Part shown: positions 55,608 to 64,000 of the stretch, one piece after another
Layout of the letters: each line of letters opens with the position of its first letter
Position numbering within the stretch: position 1 is the first letter of the stretch
Origin: Incurvaria masculella
Lineage: Eukaryota > Arthropoda > Insecta > Lepidoptera > Incurvariidae
DNA length: 64,000 nucleotides
NCBI GenBank assembly: GCA_946894095.1
Contig: OX335659.1
Coordinates: forward strand, 7,199,501 to 7,263,500
Direction: 5' to 3'
The notes under the pieces: model-generated
Told to the model about the DNA's origin: nothing
Database searches by the model: none
What the model saw: only the letters and a program-made list of their open reading frames with translations
Position numbers and translations under genes: made by a program

Positions 55608-57655
55608 GGGACATTTCACGTGAAGCGGACAGGGAAAAAAAAGTGAGGTTCTGAAAATCGACCACATTCGGCCCATTTGTACTTCTAGTAGGTATGAATG
55701 TGTACGCAAAATATTTTTTTTGTATAGTGTATATTTACCAAGTTATAGGTTTCAAAAGAATTGTCGTTGATTGGTACTACAATTTTTCGAAAGTAATTTT
55801 TCAAATATAACAAATCTACTATAAAATATTTTACATAGCGATACATATTAAAAATATACTGTTGTTTTTGACAGTAAAAAAAAATTAAAAAATAAAAAAA
55901 AATTCATGGCCAAAACCGGAAGTAAACTTTTCAAACCAGATTTACAGTCACTTCGACCAATTTTTTAAAATTTTTTTTTCTTTTAAAATATAGCTTAAAT
56001 GATAATGAAAGTACACTAGAAAATTTAAAATGGGATCTCTATTAGTTTAGGAGATACGTTGAATAAAATACACCCGCGTCGCAAGGGGCGTCATATGTAG
56101 CACTTGCAAGGTTGAGCAGTTTGCGCGATATTGCAACTTTATTAATATTTTATATCGTTTTACCGTATAATTAACCTCATTTAATGATATGAAATAAGTT
56201 TTATTAATATAATATAATATAAATATAACTACATAATACAAATATAAGTTAATAATATATTATAAAGAAAAAACGTTTATGGAGCAGTAGAAAAGTTTTA
56301 TGCTTACATTGCAGAGCAACAGGCGGTTTATTTTAAAACTCTTAAGGAGACTATCGATGAAGGTCAAATTCTCGTACAATGTGATTTTGCAGAAAACTAT
56401 AGTTTTATTGTCCAAGATGCTGCTCAATCCTTTCATTGGAATAATGCACAGGCAACGCTTCTAACGTCAGTTTTTTACTACAGAGACGGTAATGAAGTAA
56501 TACACGGAAGCATTGTTATGATTTCTGACGACCTGAAGCATGACACAGCCACCTTTTATGCTTTCCAAAAGCTACTACACAAGCATCTTTTAGAAAAATC
56601 GATAGTTGGATCAAAAATTATATACATAACTGACGGGGCTTCCCAACATTTTAAAAATAGATTTAGCTTTGTGAATCTGTTTTATTACAAAGAAGATTTT
56701 AATGCAGAAGCGGAGTTGCATTTTCATGCAACATCTCACGGAAAGGGGCCATGCGATGGTCTAGGGGGGAATCTGAAACGTTTAGCTGCGCGTGCAAGTT
56801 TACAGTTACCTCCAAGTAAAGCAATTATAACACCAATGCGATTATATGAATGGGCAAAATCATCTTTAAAACAAACCGCCATTTATTTCTGTTCTAAAGA
56901 TAATATAGAGCGTCAGAGAATTTTTTTGGAACCCCGGTTTGCGTCTACGGTCACCATTTCAGGAACCAAAAAGTTTCACAGCTTCATTCAGTTGTAAAGA
57001 GGACCAGTTCTGCCATAGATTCCCATTGTAAAATTGTTAAAATTACAAAATAAACAGTTCTTGTGTCGTACCAATGTTGTTTTATTATGTTTGAACTATT
57101 TTATCACAGTAATTTATACAAGCCATTTTATTTGACGCACACCAACCGATCTAAGCAAGTGCTACATATGACGCCCCTTGCGACGCGGGTGTATATTATT
57201 CAACGTATCTCCTAAACTAATAGAGATCCCATTTTAAATTTTCTAGTGTACTATCATTATCATTTAAGCTATATTTTAAAGGAAAAATTTTCTTAAAAAA
57301 ATTGGTCGAAGTGACTGTAATTCTGGTTTGAAAAGTTAACTTCCGGTTTTGGCCATTAATTTTTTTTTAATTTTTTAATTTTTTTTTACTGTCAAAAAGA
57401 ACAGTATATTTTTAATATGTATCGCTATGTAAAATATTTTATAGTAGATTTGTTATATTCGAAAAATTACTTTCGAAAAATTGTAGTACCAATCAACGAC
57501 AATTCTTTTGAAACCTATAACTTGGTAAATATACACTATACAAAAAAAATATTTTGCGTACACATTCATACCTACTAGAAGTACAAATGGGCCGAATGTG
57601 GTCGATTTTCAGAACCTCACTTTGTTTTCCCTGTCCGCTTCACGTGAAATGTCCC
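55608..57655. mobile_element. 2,048-bp DNA element with 500-bp inverted ends, TAAT duplication
   Basis: Left end 55608-56107 (GGGACATTTCACGTGAAGCG to GTAGCACTTGC) and right end 57155-57655 (GCAAGTGCTACATATGACGC to CGCTTCACGTGAAATGTCCC) are nearly identical inverted repeats. TAAT lies at 55604-55607 and 57656-57659, and the two flanks join to reconstruct a SINE-A tail, so the boundaries and the 4-bp duplication are well supported. The 1,047-bp centre holds a transposase-like open frame. A 4-bp duplication with long inverted ends and a D...D-type protein is compatible with the Sola superfamily; this assignment is a hypothesis. Confidence 0.88.
56265..56997 (+). pseudogene. Transposase-like C-terminal fragment inside the long-TIR element
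   Basis: The frame is open from about 56265 after a TAA, but its first in-frame ATG is 56518, in the middle of conserved sequence, so the N-terminus is missing. Landmarks in order are ILVQCDFAENYSFIVQDAAQ (about residues 32-51), SFHWNNAQATLLT, IIYITDGASQHFKNRFSF, HFHATSHGKGPCDGLGGNLK, RLAARASLQLPPSK, and a C-terminus ending FHSFIQL. I recall this DFAENY / TDGxxxxFK / HGKGxxDGxGG signature from repetitive uncharacterised proteins in many animal genomes. The two Asp sites and the HGKG motif could be nuclease residues; that is inference. A possible AATAAA follows at 57049. It is probably a deletion derivative needing a full-length partner. Confidence 0.62.
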
Positions 57656-57995
57656 TAATATTAGTATCACACCTACTGTCATGATATGAGCCCTCAACAC
57701 ACAACAATCCCAAAGAAATAAGACGTTACGCAAGGACCTGTTTTCATTTATATGAGCTCTGGTATATTGAATTTAATGGAAAACACGAACATAAATCAAA
57801 TGCGATGGTACCAAACCGAGTGGCCACCACCAACTAGCACAAGGAAAAGAATGTTTTATGGACCTGGATATGGATAGCTAATACCACACTTACTGTCATG
57901 ATATAAACCTAGCCCACCACATGGAAACTAGGTGATATTCCAGGACCTTCCTCATATTGCATAGCATTATTCAAGTTGATGGAAAATACTGACAC
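57656..57995 (-). mobile_element. SINE-A fragments flanking the long-TIR element
   Basis: 57656-57855 is the continuation of the SINE-A interrupted at 55607 (CACACCTACTGTCATGATAT, GAAATAAGACGTTACGCAAG, CAAATGCGATGGTACCAAAC). A second tail-first fragment follows at 57856-57995. Confidence 0.7.
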
Positions 57996-58479
57996 CTTTA
58001 TTTTTCTTTCATGGTTCTCTAGAGTTTGACTGAGTATGAAAGTCCAAATGGGTTCCGGTTCCTTTCAGTGTAAAGGGGTACCGCCTAATCTAACTTGAGG
58101 CTCAAATTCAGGATCCGCAGCTTCTCGGAATGTTCGTTAGTGATGCTACATTTACGTTTAAGGTACAATCAATCTGGCATGGAACCTCATAGAGATCCAA
58201 GACCCAATTGAAGCTTCGACCAACTCTCATGCAATACGTCAGTACCAACCCGGGAGGGATTAACCCTACCACCTAGTAAGTGAGGAAGGGTACCTACACA
58301 GTCATACTGGAAATCCGAACCACGGTCATCCGCAACGGTCGGTAACTGTCATCCATGTAGAACCTGACTGTTTTACGTAACTTCGAAGTTCCGTAAACTC
58401 CGACTTCTCAAACCAGAATGCAGAAGCTTTGAAGTAAGTATTCACTTACTAACTTACTTTTAATGTTTTGGTGAAATAT
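57996..58479 (-). mobile_element. SINE-A remnant with 5S-like head, then unassigned
   Basis: 58200-58300 has GAAGCTTCGACCAACTCTCA and CAGTACCAACCCGGGAGGGA; 58315-58365 continues GAACCACGGTCATCCGCAAC, GGTCGGTAACTGTCATCCAT, GTAGAACC, which is the 5S-like head in reverse. 58370-58400 is a MITE G scrap (ACGTAACTTCGAAGTTCCGT). Confidence 0.55.
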
Positions 58480-58670
58480 CGCACGTGAAAAATGATGAGA
58501 ATTGAGAGAGGTGGTTTGGACATGACGAAACAGAATCACAGAGCGGAGGTTAATGGAATTGTCTTGCTCAGGCAGCCTAGGAGAATTCGTAATAATGTAA
58601 ATCTGTACTCTATCATCTCTGCCTACCCCTCCGGTGTTATGGCGCTTTGTATGTAAGCATGCATGCATTA
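58480..58670. pseudogene. LINE-derived tail fragment
   Basis: Encodes a broken GLDMTKQNHRAEVNGIVLLR-like stretch followed by CTCTATCATCTCTGCCTACC, CCTCCGG, the inverse of the block at 46225-46255. Confidence 0.45.
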
Positions 58671-58689
58671 TAGAATATAAAAAATGCAA

Positions 58690-59594
58690 CCAAAAGATAA
58701 AAATATTTTATTCCGTAAATGTAAATTTGCAAAAAAAACCTCTCAATTTGGAATAGCAATCTACATTACCTAAGTAAAACTTTTAAAACAAATATATCTT
58801 GAAAACACTTATTCATACAAAAGATTCATAAAATTTAAGGTTTTTAAATTAAAATGTTGACCACATTTTAATTTAAAAACAAGCCCTCGCATCGTAATTA
58901 TTTCCTCCTGACATGGCTCCAAAATCGCAAGCGTAAATTGTGCACTTCGTATGCATATTAGTTGCTTCATAAACGCAATAGGTATACCTGAGCATAGAAA
59001 AATATAAAAACAAATCTGTATGTTATATGTTTTATAACACACTGTTGAACAACAGCATAATTGAGAACGGTAAAAGAAGGAACAAAAATGTCATCCCGAC
59101 AGATTTGATCAGAAAAAACATTAATTTACTTACAAAAGAAACTCATGAATAAAAGTCAAATATACCTCTTTCCTTTATAACTTATAACCCATTCGGATGC
59201 TGCCACTGCCATGGCAGATTCAGTGTTTATATACTGCCCTCTCTTACAACGTACTAAGTACATTTTCATGTCTCATACCTCATGCTACATTTATCATTAG
59301 GCAAAGTAGGACGAAGAAAATGCTGTAGGTCAGGGCTAATTTCAAATAAAGAAAGCGCCTCGTTCAAGATGCCAAATATATTTTGAAATGCCAAAAAATA
59401 CAACAGATAAATATGATTGGAGGTCATTAATTAATTGATATATATTGTTTTTATGCGTTTTTGAATTTAATATTGTAGGTAGGTATAATATTTAATAATA
59501 AACTTTATCTTTTTTTCTTTTCGTTGCATTCTGCATGTTTTTCTGTTTCCTAGTTCATTATTTCGGATGTATTAGGAACTCTATCTGAGGTAGT
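58690..59594. other. No gene recognised
   Basis: AT-rich; a short inverted repeat at about 58838-58877 (TTTAAATTAAAATGTTGACC and its near-inverse). Nothing else. Confidence 0.35.
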
Positions 59595-59846
59595 CGGTTC
59601 CGTTTGGGTCAATGTTGTTTTGGACTGATGTCGGGCGTCCTGGATATGACATGAGTTCCCCATACAACCTTAAATCCCCTATTTCATCCCCTTTGAGTTT
59701 AATTTTCGCCACAAATGATAACCTATGTTCCTTCTCCAAAGTCCAGTCCAGATCTCTACACAGAAATTCATCAAAATCGGTTCAGCAGTTTAGGAGTGAA
59801 GACGCAACAGACAGAGTTACTTTCATATTTATAATATTAGTATGGA
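59595..59846 (-). mobile_element. Short Helitron, 3' hairpin lost
   Basis: On the minus strand it begins TCCATACTAATATTATAAAT and carries AACCGATTTTGATGAATTTC, TGTAGAGATCTGGACTGG and CGACATCAGTCCAAAAC. The CCCGAGC...CTAG end is deleted. Confidence 0.75.
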
Positions 59847-60263
59847 AGTATATATAAATAGGAAAACACCAACACTCCCTGACACATCATTTCCAGCCAG
59901 ATGCTTCGCAGCAACTGAGCAATAAGGCAGCATGTTATCATTCGCTGCCGCAACGACGAAGCGTCAACGAGGGGAGTGGTAGGGCAGGGAAGTGGGCACG
60001 AGCAATGGCAGCGCGAGTGAGGTGTTTATACATTCGCTCAGCCCAACTCCACAAAGTGACAGCATGTTCTAATACATAGTTAGTAGTAGTAATAATTACA
60101 TCACAAAACTAAATTGGGTTACATATCAAACCCTATCAAAGTCTACGCGATCAAATTATCTAGATGAAAGTTTTTGCACTTTTCTGTATTTAGAACATAA
60201 TTAGTCCATCAGAAAATAAATCTAAGTCTCGCCTCAGTAGAGTTATATGGCTCTGCATCGACG
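59847..60263. other. 3' flank of the ETAA1-like gene, no separate feature
   Basis: The proximal part should be the 3' UTR of the minus-strand gene. No canonical AATAAA was found close to the stop codon on that strand. Confidence 0.35.
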
Positions 60264-60646
60264 TCACGTTACATTATTCTGAGACCGCTTCAGTTTCAAT
60301 TTCATCAATGCCTCCTTTCTTTTTTTCTCAATAATTGATTTTAGATCCATTCCATTAGTATTTTCTTTGATATTTTCTGGTCTTTGTACTAAGGTTTTCT
60401 CTTTATTCATCTGAGAGATATTAGCAGTATTTCGATCCAGGGCCTGCAATCTGAGCCCATTCCTGGTTGGAACCTTCGGTTGGAATTTGGGAGCTGTACG
60501 AGAGCTAATGTCAGCTAACTCCTTGGATTCTTGCGTCTGCTGAGAGTTCGAAAACGGAAGTAGTCTCTTAGCCAAAAGCTTTTCTCTGGCCTGTTTGTGT
60601 TTTTTCTTGATTTCGTCTGGTGTACATCGAACTGGGGTGGAATCGT
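60264..60646 (-). CDS. ETAA1-like gene, exon 3 (C-terminal, RPA-binding region)
   Basis: Encodes residues about 375-501. It starts at an acceptor TTTTGATTTCAG|AC in phase 1 and ends at a TAA stop. RCTPDEIKKKHKQAREKLLA (about 381-400) has the form of the RPA32-binding helix known from ETAA1, SMARCAL1, XPA and UNG2: an acidic or Thr-Pro start and an amphipathic basic helix. A second copy of the same form, LKSIIEKKRKEALMKLKLKR, occupies the last 25 residues. ETAA1 of vertebrates also has two RPA contacts, which helped choose this name. Between them is a disordered, Gln/Ser/Asn-rich linker. Binding is inferred from the motif alone. Confidence 0.72.
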
Positions 60647-60851
60647 CTGAAATCAAAATTTTTTATTTTTATTGTCAAGCCAAAAATCTAAGTGAAAATC
60701 AGTTAACCTGATGTAATAAAGAAGCATGTACGATGGCATATCCTTATCTAATATATTCGACAATAAGCTTGGAGTGCCCGAGTGATCATTTTAAAATCAA
60801 AATATATCCGTCCTTATTTTTCGCCTGAAGAAGAAAGAACAGAAATATATA

Positions 60852-61145
60852 AAAACCGGCCAAGTGCGAGTCGGTCTCGCACACGAAAGGCTCCGTACCA
60901 TCAAAACCAAAAAATTCAAGTTTTATGTATTTTTATTTTTATATTTTTTTTTTATTTTACCTATTTGTTGTTATAGCGATATACAATTTATATAAGCGAT
61001 ATACAATTAATATAGTAAAAATTTCAGCTGCCTACCTATTACGGTTCATTAGATACAGCCCTGTGACGGACGGACGGACGGTCGGACAGCGGAGGCTTAG
61101 TAATAGGGTTCCGTTGGCACCCTTTGGGTACGGAACCCTAAAAAC
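60852..61145 (+). mobile_element. Lepidopteran interspersed repeat C, copy 4, in intron 2
   Basis: AAAACCGGCCAAGTGCGAGT, CGGTCTCGCACACGAA to CCTTTGGGTACGGAACCCTA. It is antisense to the host gene and between exons 2 and 3. Confidence 0.85.
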
Positions 61146-61911
61146 CATATCATAATACCTACCAGAGATTGTGCACTCCAGCCTTAATCTGTTTGGATCC
61201 CCGGGAAGTATGCTTCTGCATATATTTGAAGTACTAATCAAGCTCCTTGCTTATTCAAAAGTGAAATAACTTGTTACTTATATTTATGGATAATTCCGCT
61301 TCCTTATTTCGTTGCGTCCACCACGCTGCGAACACCGTTAGAATACTGGACGCGACCTGAGAACCTCCGGCACGTCGTCCAGTCGGATGTCAAGTGATGT
61401 TATATGACATCAAACTGGATGTGTCAGAGGTACTCCAGTTCATATCAAAAATGCTGACGATGCCGGGAAGGTGAACAAAACATCGAGATAAATAAGTAAG
61501 CTGAGCACTGTTTATCCGTAAATTTAATTAAAATGTCAAGCGACATATTAGTTAAAACTAACTAATTTAAGTTTAATTCCACATCAAATTATTTCTGGGG
61601 TCAAATAAACATTTACACATTAAAAACCAGATCAAGCACATTGATTAGATTTTATTAAATACATTTTAAGCAGCTCGTTTGATGACAGTAGGTAACAAAT
61701 GCAGATAAATTTAAAGATAAAATTTAAGAAAAACCTAGTAAGTAAAGAAGACCTACAGTTTTAAGTGGAATCTGAACAAGCTTGTTCTCTGATGCGAAAA
61801 GTGGTGAGGGCAACAGTCAACTGCTGGGACTGAATATTTGGATCTTGAGAGCCAAAAACGGCATCCTTGGTGCGGTTTCTATTTTTTTAAGAATAATTGA
61901 AAAGCAATTAC

Positions 61912-62100
61912 CAGAACTGGTTCCAGGGGGTCCCTCCCCTCGGCCTGGCATGGAGCTATGGCGGCTGAGTGCGGTGCCGCTGGTGGAGGGCCGCGCGGGC
62001 GCGCACGCGCTGGGCGACTCCGGCATGGAGCTGTGCCGAGAGAAGGAACTCCGGCCGGTCGGTACGTTGTCCATCGCGATCAGCTCCTTAATTGTCCAGC
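61912..62100 (-). CDS. ETAA1-like gene, exon 2
   Basis: 189 bp (63 codons), GC-rich against an AT-rich intron. The acceptor is GACTTGCAG|GC and the donor ACCAGTTCTG|GTAATT. Both borders are phase 1, so the exon can be included or skipped without a frame change. It reads GWTIKELIAMDNVPTGRSSF, then two copies of SRHSSMP about 30 residues apart, with Ala/Pro/Ser-rich sequence between. No domain is recognised. The exon is supported by composition, matching phase and consensus borders, not by similarity. Confidence 0.66.
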
Positions 62101-62249
62101 CTGCAAGTCAGCACAGTTTACATTGGTCAAAATATAAAATAAAATAATTTAACTAACGCTATAGCATCATATATGCGTCATCATACTTGACAGACTTCTT
62201 AGGCTGAGAAGAAATTATTTCTTAAGCGTGAACTAGGACTTTATTCTGA

Positions 62250-62545
62250 TCATGTCCTTAAGTGAAAAGTTGTCACATTCTCCAACTAACAGGATTTTAA
62301 TATCAAATCGCTTTTGGTCCACAGTTGTTGTAAATTATTATGATAACAAAAACTGCTTAGCTACAAGTCATAGGTACAAGTGGTGCCACTCGCTTGTTGA
62401 TAGTTGGTTGCCTTTTGACATCAAGTGCGTCGGCGAAAAGCAGTGGTTCCGTACTGCTGAGGGCCGGGAGGACTGGAGAAAGATTGGAGAGGCGTGTGTC
62501 CAGCAGTGGACGCAAATACGCTGACTGACTGACTGACTGAATTTA
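62250..62545 (+). pseudogene. RTE-like LINE 3' scrap in intron 1
   Basis: The plus-strand frame ends EDWRKIGEACVQQWTQIR then stop, similar to the C-terminus of RTE-class polymerases. It is followed directly by (TGAC)n at 62521-62541, a typical RTE microsatellite tail. It lies antisense in the first intron of the ETAA1-like gene. Confidence 0.6.
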
Positions 62546-62625
62546 ATCCTTGAAGTTATCCCTTTGATAGAAATCGGAAGAAAACTATAACATTCAATTT
62601 GAAATGATGTGGTGTAGACGCATAC

Positions 62626-63559
62626 CTGATGAATTAGCTTGAGAAGTATAACTAGGATTGTCGGACGTTTCAACTTTGACATTCTTTTTAGTAAAATTAT
62701 TGGTATTTCCTTTACAACTTGCACCTTTGTGTCGGGGAGATTCATTTATTATCGGAAGCTGGGTGAGCCTCTCTATGGCGCTTTCGTTTAAGTTTCCCAC
62801 TAAATTATCAAAGGAATCATTTGTGAATGCTGCGGGAACATTCGTTCTGCACGATTCTGGTGACTCCATTTTAATACTGTTGAAAATGTGGTCCATTGAA
62901 TCTTGTGCTATTTTACACTTCTTTATGGACGTGTCGCAGGGATCGTCGACGCCGTTCCTTTTGGCACAAAACACTCTGTCCTCCACCATCTGGCTAGCCT
63001 GAACGAGACACTCGTTCATAGAGTCGTCCGATTCGAGTGCGGTGTCGCTCTCGGGTCGTCCGAACTTGGAGCTCAGCAGGTTCTTGCGCAGGCAGCGTGA
63101 GCTCGAGCGCGGGAAAGCGTCGGCACGTGCGCCGGGTGAGCGCTCCGGCGAGCTTCCGAACATGTCCTCCTCGCTCCCACACTCATCCTTTTGGGTGGGT
63201 TTTTGTGATTTTTCCATAATCCCTTGAATGTTCCTATTTAGCTCCTGGAGAAGATCATGGAAGACCGGAGTCTTCTTGTGCGTGTCCCGTAACGGCCTCT
63301 GCTTCAGCTGGATTTGCCCGATCTTACTCTTGTGTTTTAGCTTGGCCTTGTGACTCAGCGGGGTGGTGCTGGCGTTGGTTGGAGGGCCGTGGCGCACCCG
63401 GCTCGGCGTGTAGTAGTTCCACACGACCTCGGTGTCGCCGTAGGAGCCGTCCTGCGTGCACAGGAAGGGCACGGGGCTCGCCGCCTCGGAGTCGCTCTCG
63501 CACGGCGAGCCCGCCTCGCGATTTGGCTCTGGCGTTGAACATGATATGCCTGTTATCAT
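62626..63559 (-). CDS. ETAA1-like: ETAA1-like ATR activator, exon 1
   Basis: ETAA1 is recruited to RPA-coated single-stranded DNA and activates the ATR kinase at stalled forks. This exon encodes residues 1-311. GDTEVVWNYYTPSR (41-54) matches the acidic-hydrophobic-Trp-x3-(S/T)P core of the ETAA1 ATR-activating domain, with Trp47 as the expected key residue. A basic stretch (KAKLKHKSKIGQIQLKQRPL, 71-90) and a helix HDLLQELNRNIQGIMEK (101-117) keep the same order as in vertebrate ETAA1. The remainder is Ser/Asp-rich and probably disordered. The donor is TCATCAG|GTATG (phase 1), matching exon 2 and also exon 3. The ATG at 63557-63559 has A at -3 and an in-frame TAG six codons upstream; a 5' exon cannot be excluded since a LINE tail begins within 20 bp. 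The conceptual protein of 501 aa is shorter than vertebrate ETAA1. The main alternative is another RPA-binding protein. Confidence 0.68.
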
Positions 63560-63574
63560 ATTTACACGTTTTAA

Positions 63575-63838
63575 CTATATTATTATTATTATTACATAAT
63601 TATTACCTATATTATTATTATATACGCTAGCAGCTGCAAGCTGATGCGTGTACTTCACTGATTGAGTGCACATTGCTATTTTTATTTTATTCTTTTTTTT
63701 ATTTCAAGTGTTCATAATACGAAAGCTTTTTTTATATTTTTTACATGATTGTCCAAATTGTTTTTAAAACTGTTCACTGAGCTAGCACTTATGACTTCCT
63801 CCGGCAGCTTGTTCCGAAGTGTTTCGCAAACAATAGAA
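63575..63838 (-). mobile_element. 3' end of the CR1/L2/Rex1-group LINE, second copy
   Basis: (ATT)n at the left, then CGCTAGCAGCTGCAAGCTGA, TGCGTGTACTTCACTGATTG, AGTGCACA, and later AAAACTGTTCACTGAGCTAG, CACTTATGACTTCC match 40428-40680. It ends abruptly near 63838, so it is 5'-truncated. It sits immediately upstream of the ETAA1-like start codon. Confidence 0.85.
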
Positions 63839-63869
63839 TTGTAAAAATAATGTATCTACTTTTAGGCTT

Positions 63870-64000
63870 TAGTTCAATACCACACCCTTCATATTAGCCC
63901 GATGCACTGCATTACCGTAGGAATTAGGTGCGATGACAGGACCTTCCTTTTATGGGTACTGCTACATTAAGCTGGATGGAAAACATGGACAATTTTTTAT
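63870..64000 (-). mobile_element. SINE-A, running off the window
   Basis: TTCAATACCACACCCTTCAT, ATTAGCCCGATGCACTGCAT, GAATTAGGTGCGATGACAGG to GGAAAACATGGACAATTTTT: tail and distal body in reverse. The head lies beyond 64000. Confidence 0.8.

Noticed and set aside
62658..63219. Plus-strand open frames opposite exon 1 of the ETAA1-like gene
   Set aside because: Antisense to a better supported exon with matched splice sites and recognisable motifs.

Overview
The window looks like nuclear DNA of a moth or butterfly. Evidence: AT-rich intergenic DNA; interspersed repeats that I recognise as lepidopteran (short Helitrons ending CCCGAGCGGAGCCGGG...CTAG, and a repeat with GGTTCCGT...CAGGGCTGTATCTCATGAACCGTAATAGG); interstitial insect-type telomere repeats (CCTAA)n; and insect-like exons. 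There are no bacterial operons and no rRNA genes. This is inference from sequence features, not a database result.

Only two host genes are supported, both on the minus strand. The first is the signal-peptide/pro-domain exon of a PC2-type prohormone convertase (amontillado-like) at 43417-43575. It sits in a GC-rich island with a perfect CRE and an NRF1-like site just upstream. No later exon was found, so much of 1-43416 may be its first intron. The second is a three-exon gene at 60264-63559, conceptually 501 aa, that resembles the ATR activator ETAA1: a W-x3-TP motif near the N-terminus and two basic RPA32-binding-type helices at the C-terminus, with splice sites that match in phase. A 44-codon proline-rich ORF at 52432-52566 is only a possible exon.

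Nearly everything else is mobile or repetitive DNA. Autonomous-type remnants are a CR1/L2/Rex1-group LINE (40428-41872, with a second 3' end at 63575-63838), a 5'-truncated jockey-like LINE (21085-21898), a Penelope-like element with a GIY-YIG motif (17450-18060), RTE-like and other LINE tails, and a 2,048-bp element with 500-bp inverted ends and a transposase-like ORF (55608-57655). Non-autonomous families include 'SINE-A', a SINE body that occurs with either a tRNA-like or a 5S-rRNA-like head; a tRNA-Leu-like SINE; two TTAA-bounded MITE families (about 550 and 380 bp); several foldback elements; and short Helitrons. Nested insertions are common and let insertion sites and target duplications be read directly.

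The most distinctive local structure is a tandem array at 4073-5165 with a two-level period: 33-bp monomers grouped in fours into 132-bp higher-order units. A second is a roughly 650-bp region at 20060-20710 studded with ACAACGTATAAT motifs in mirrored orientation.
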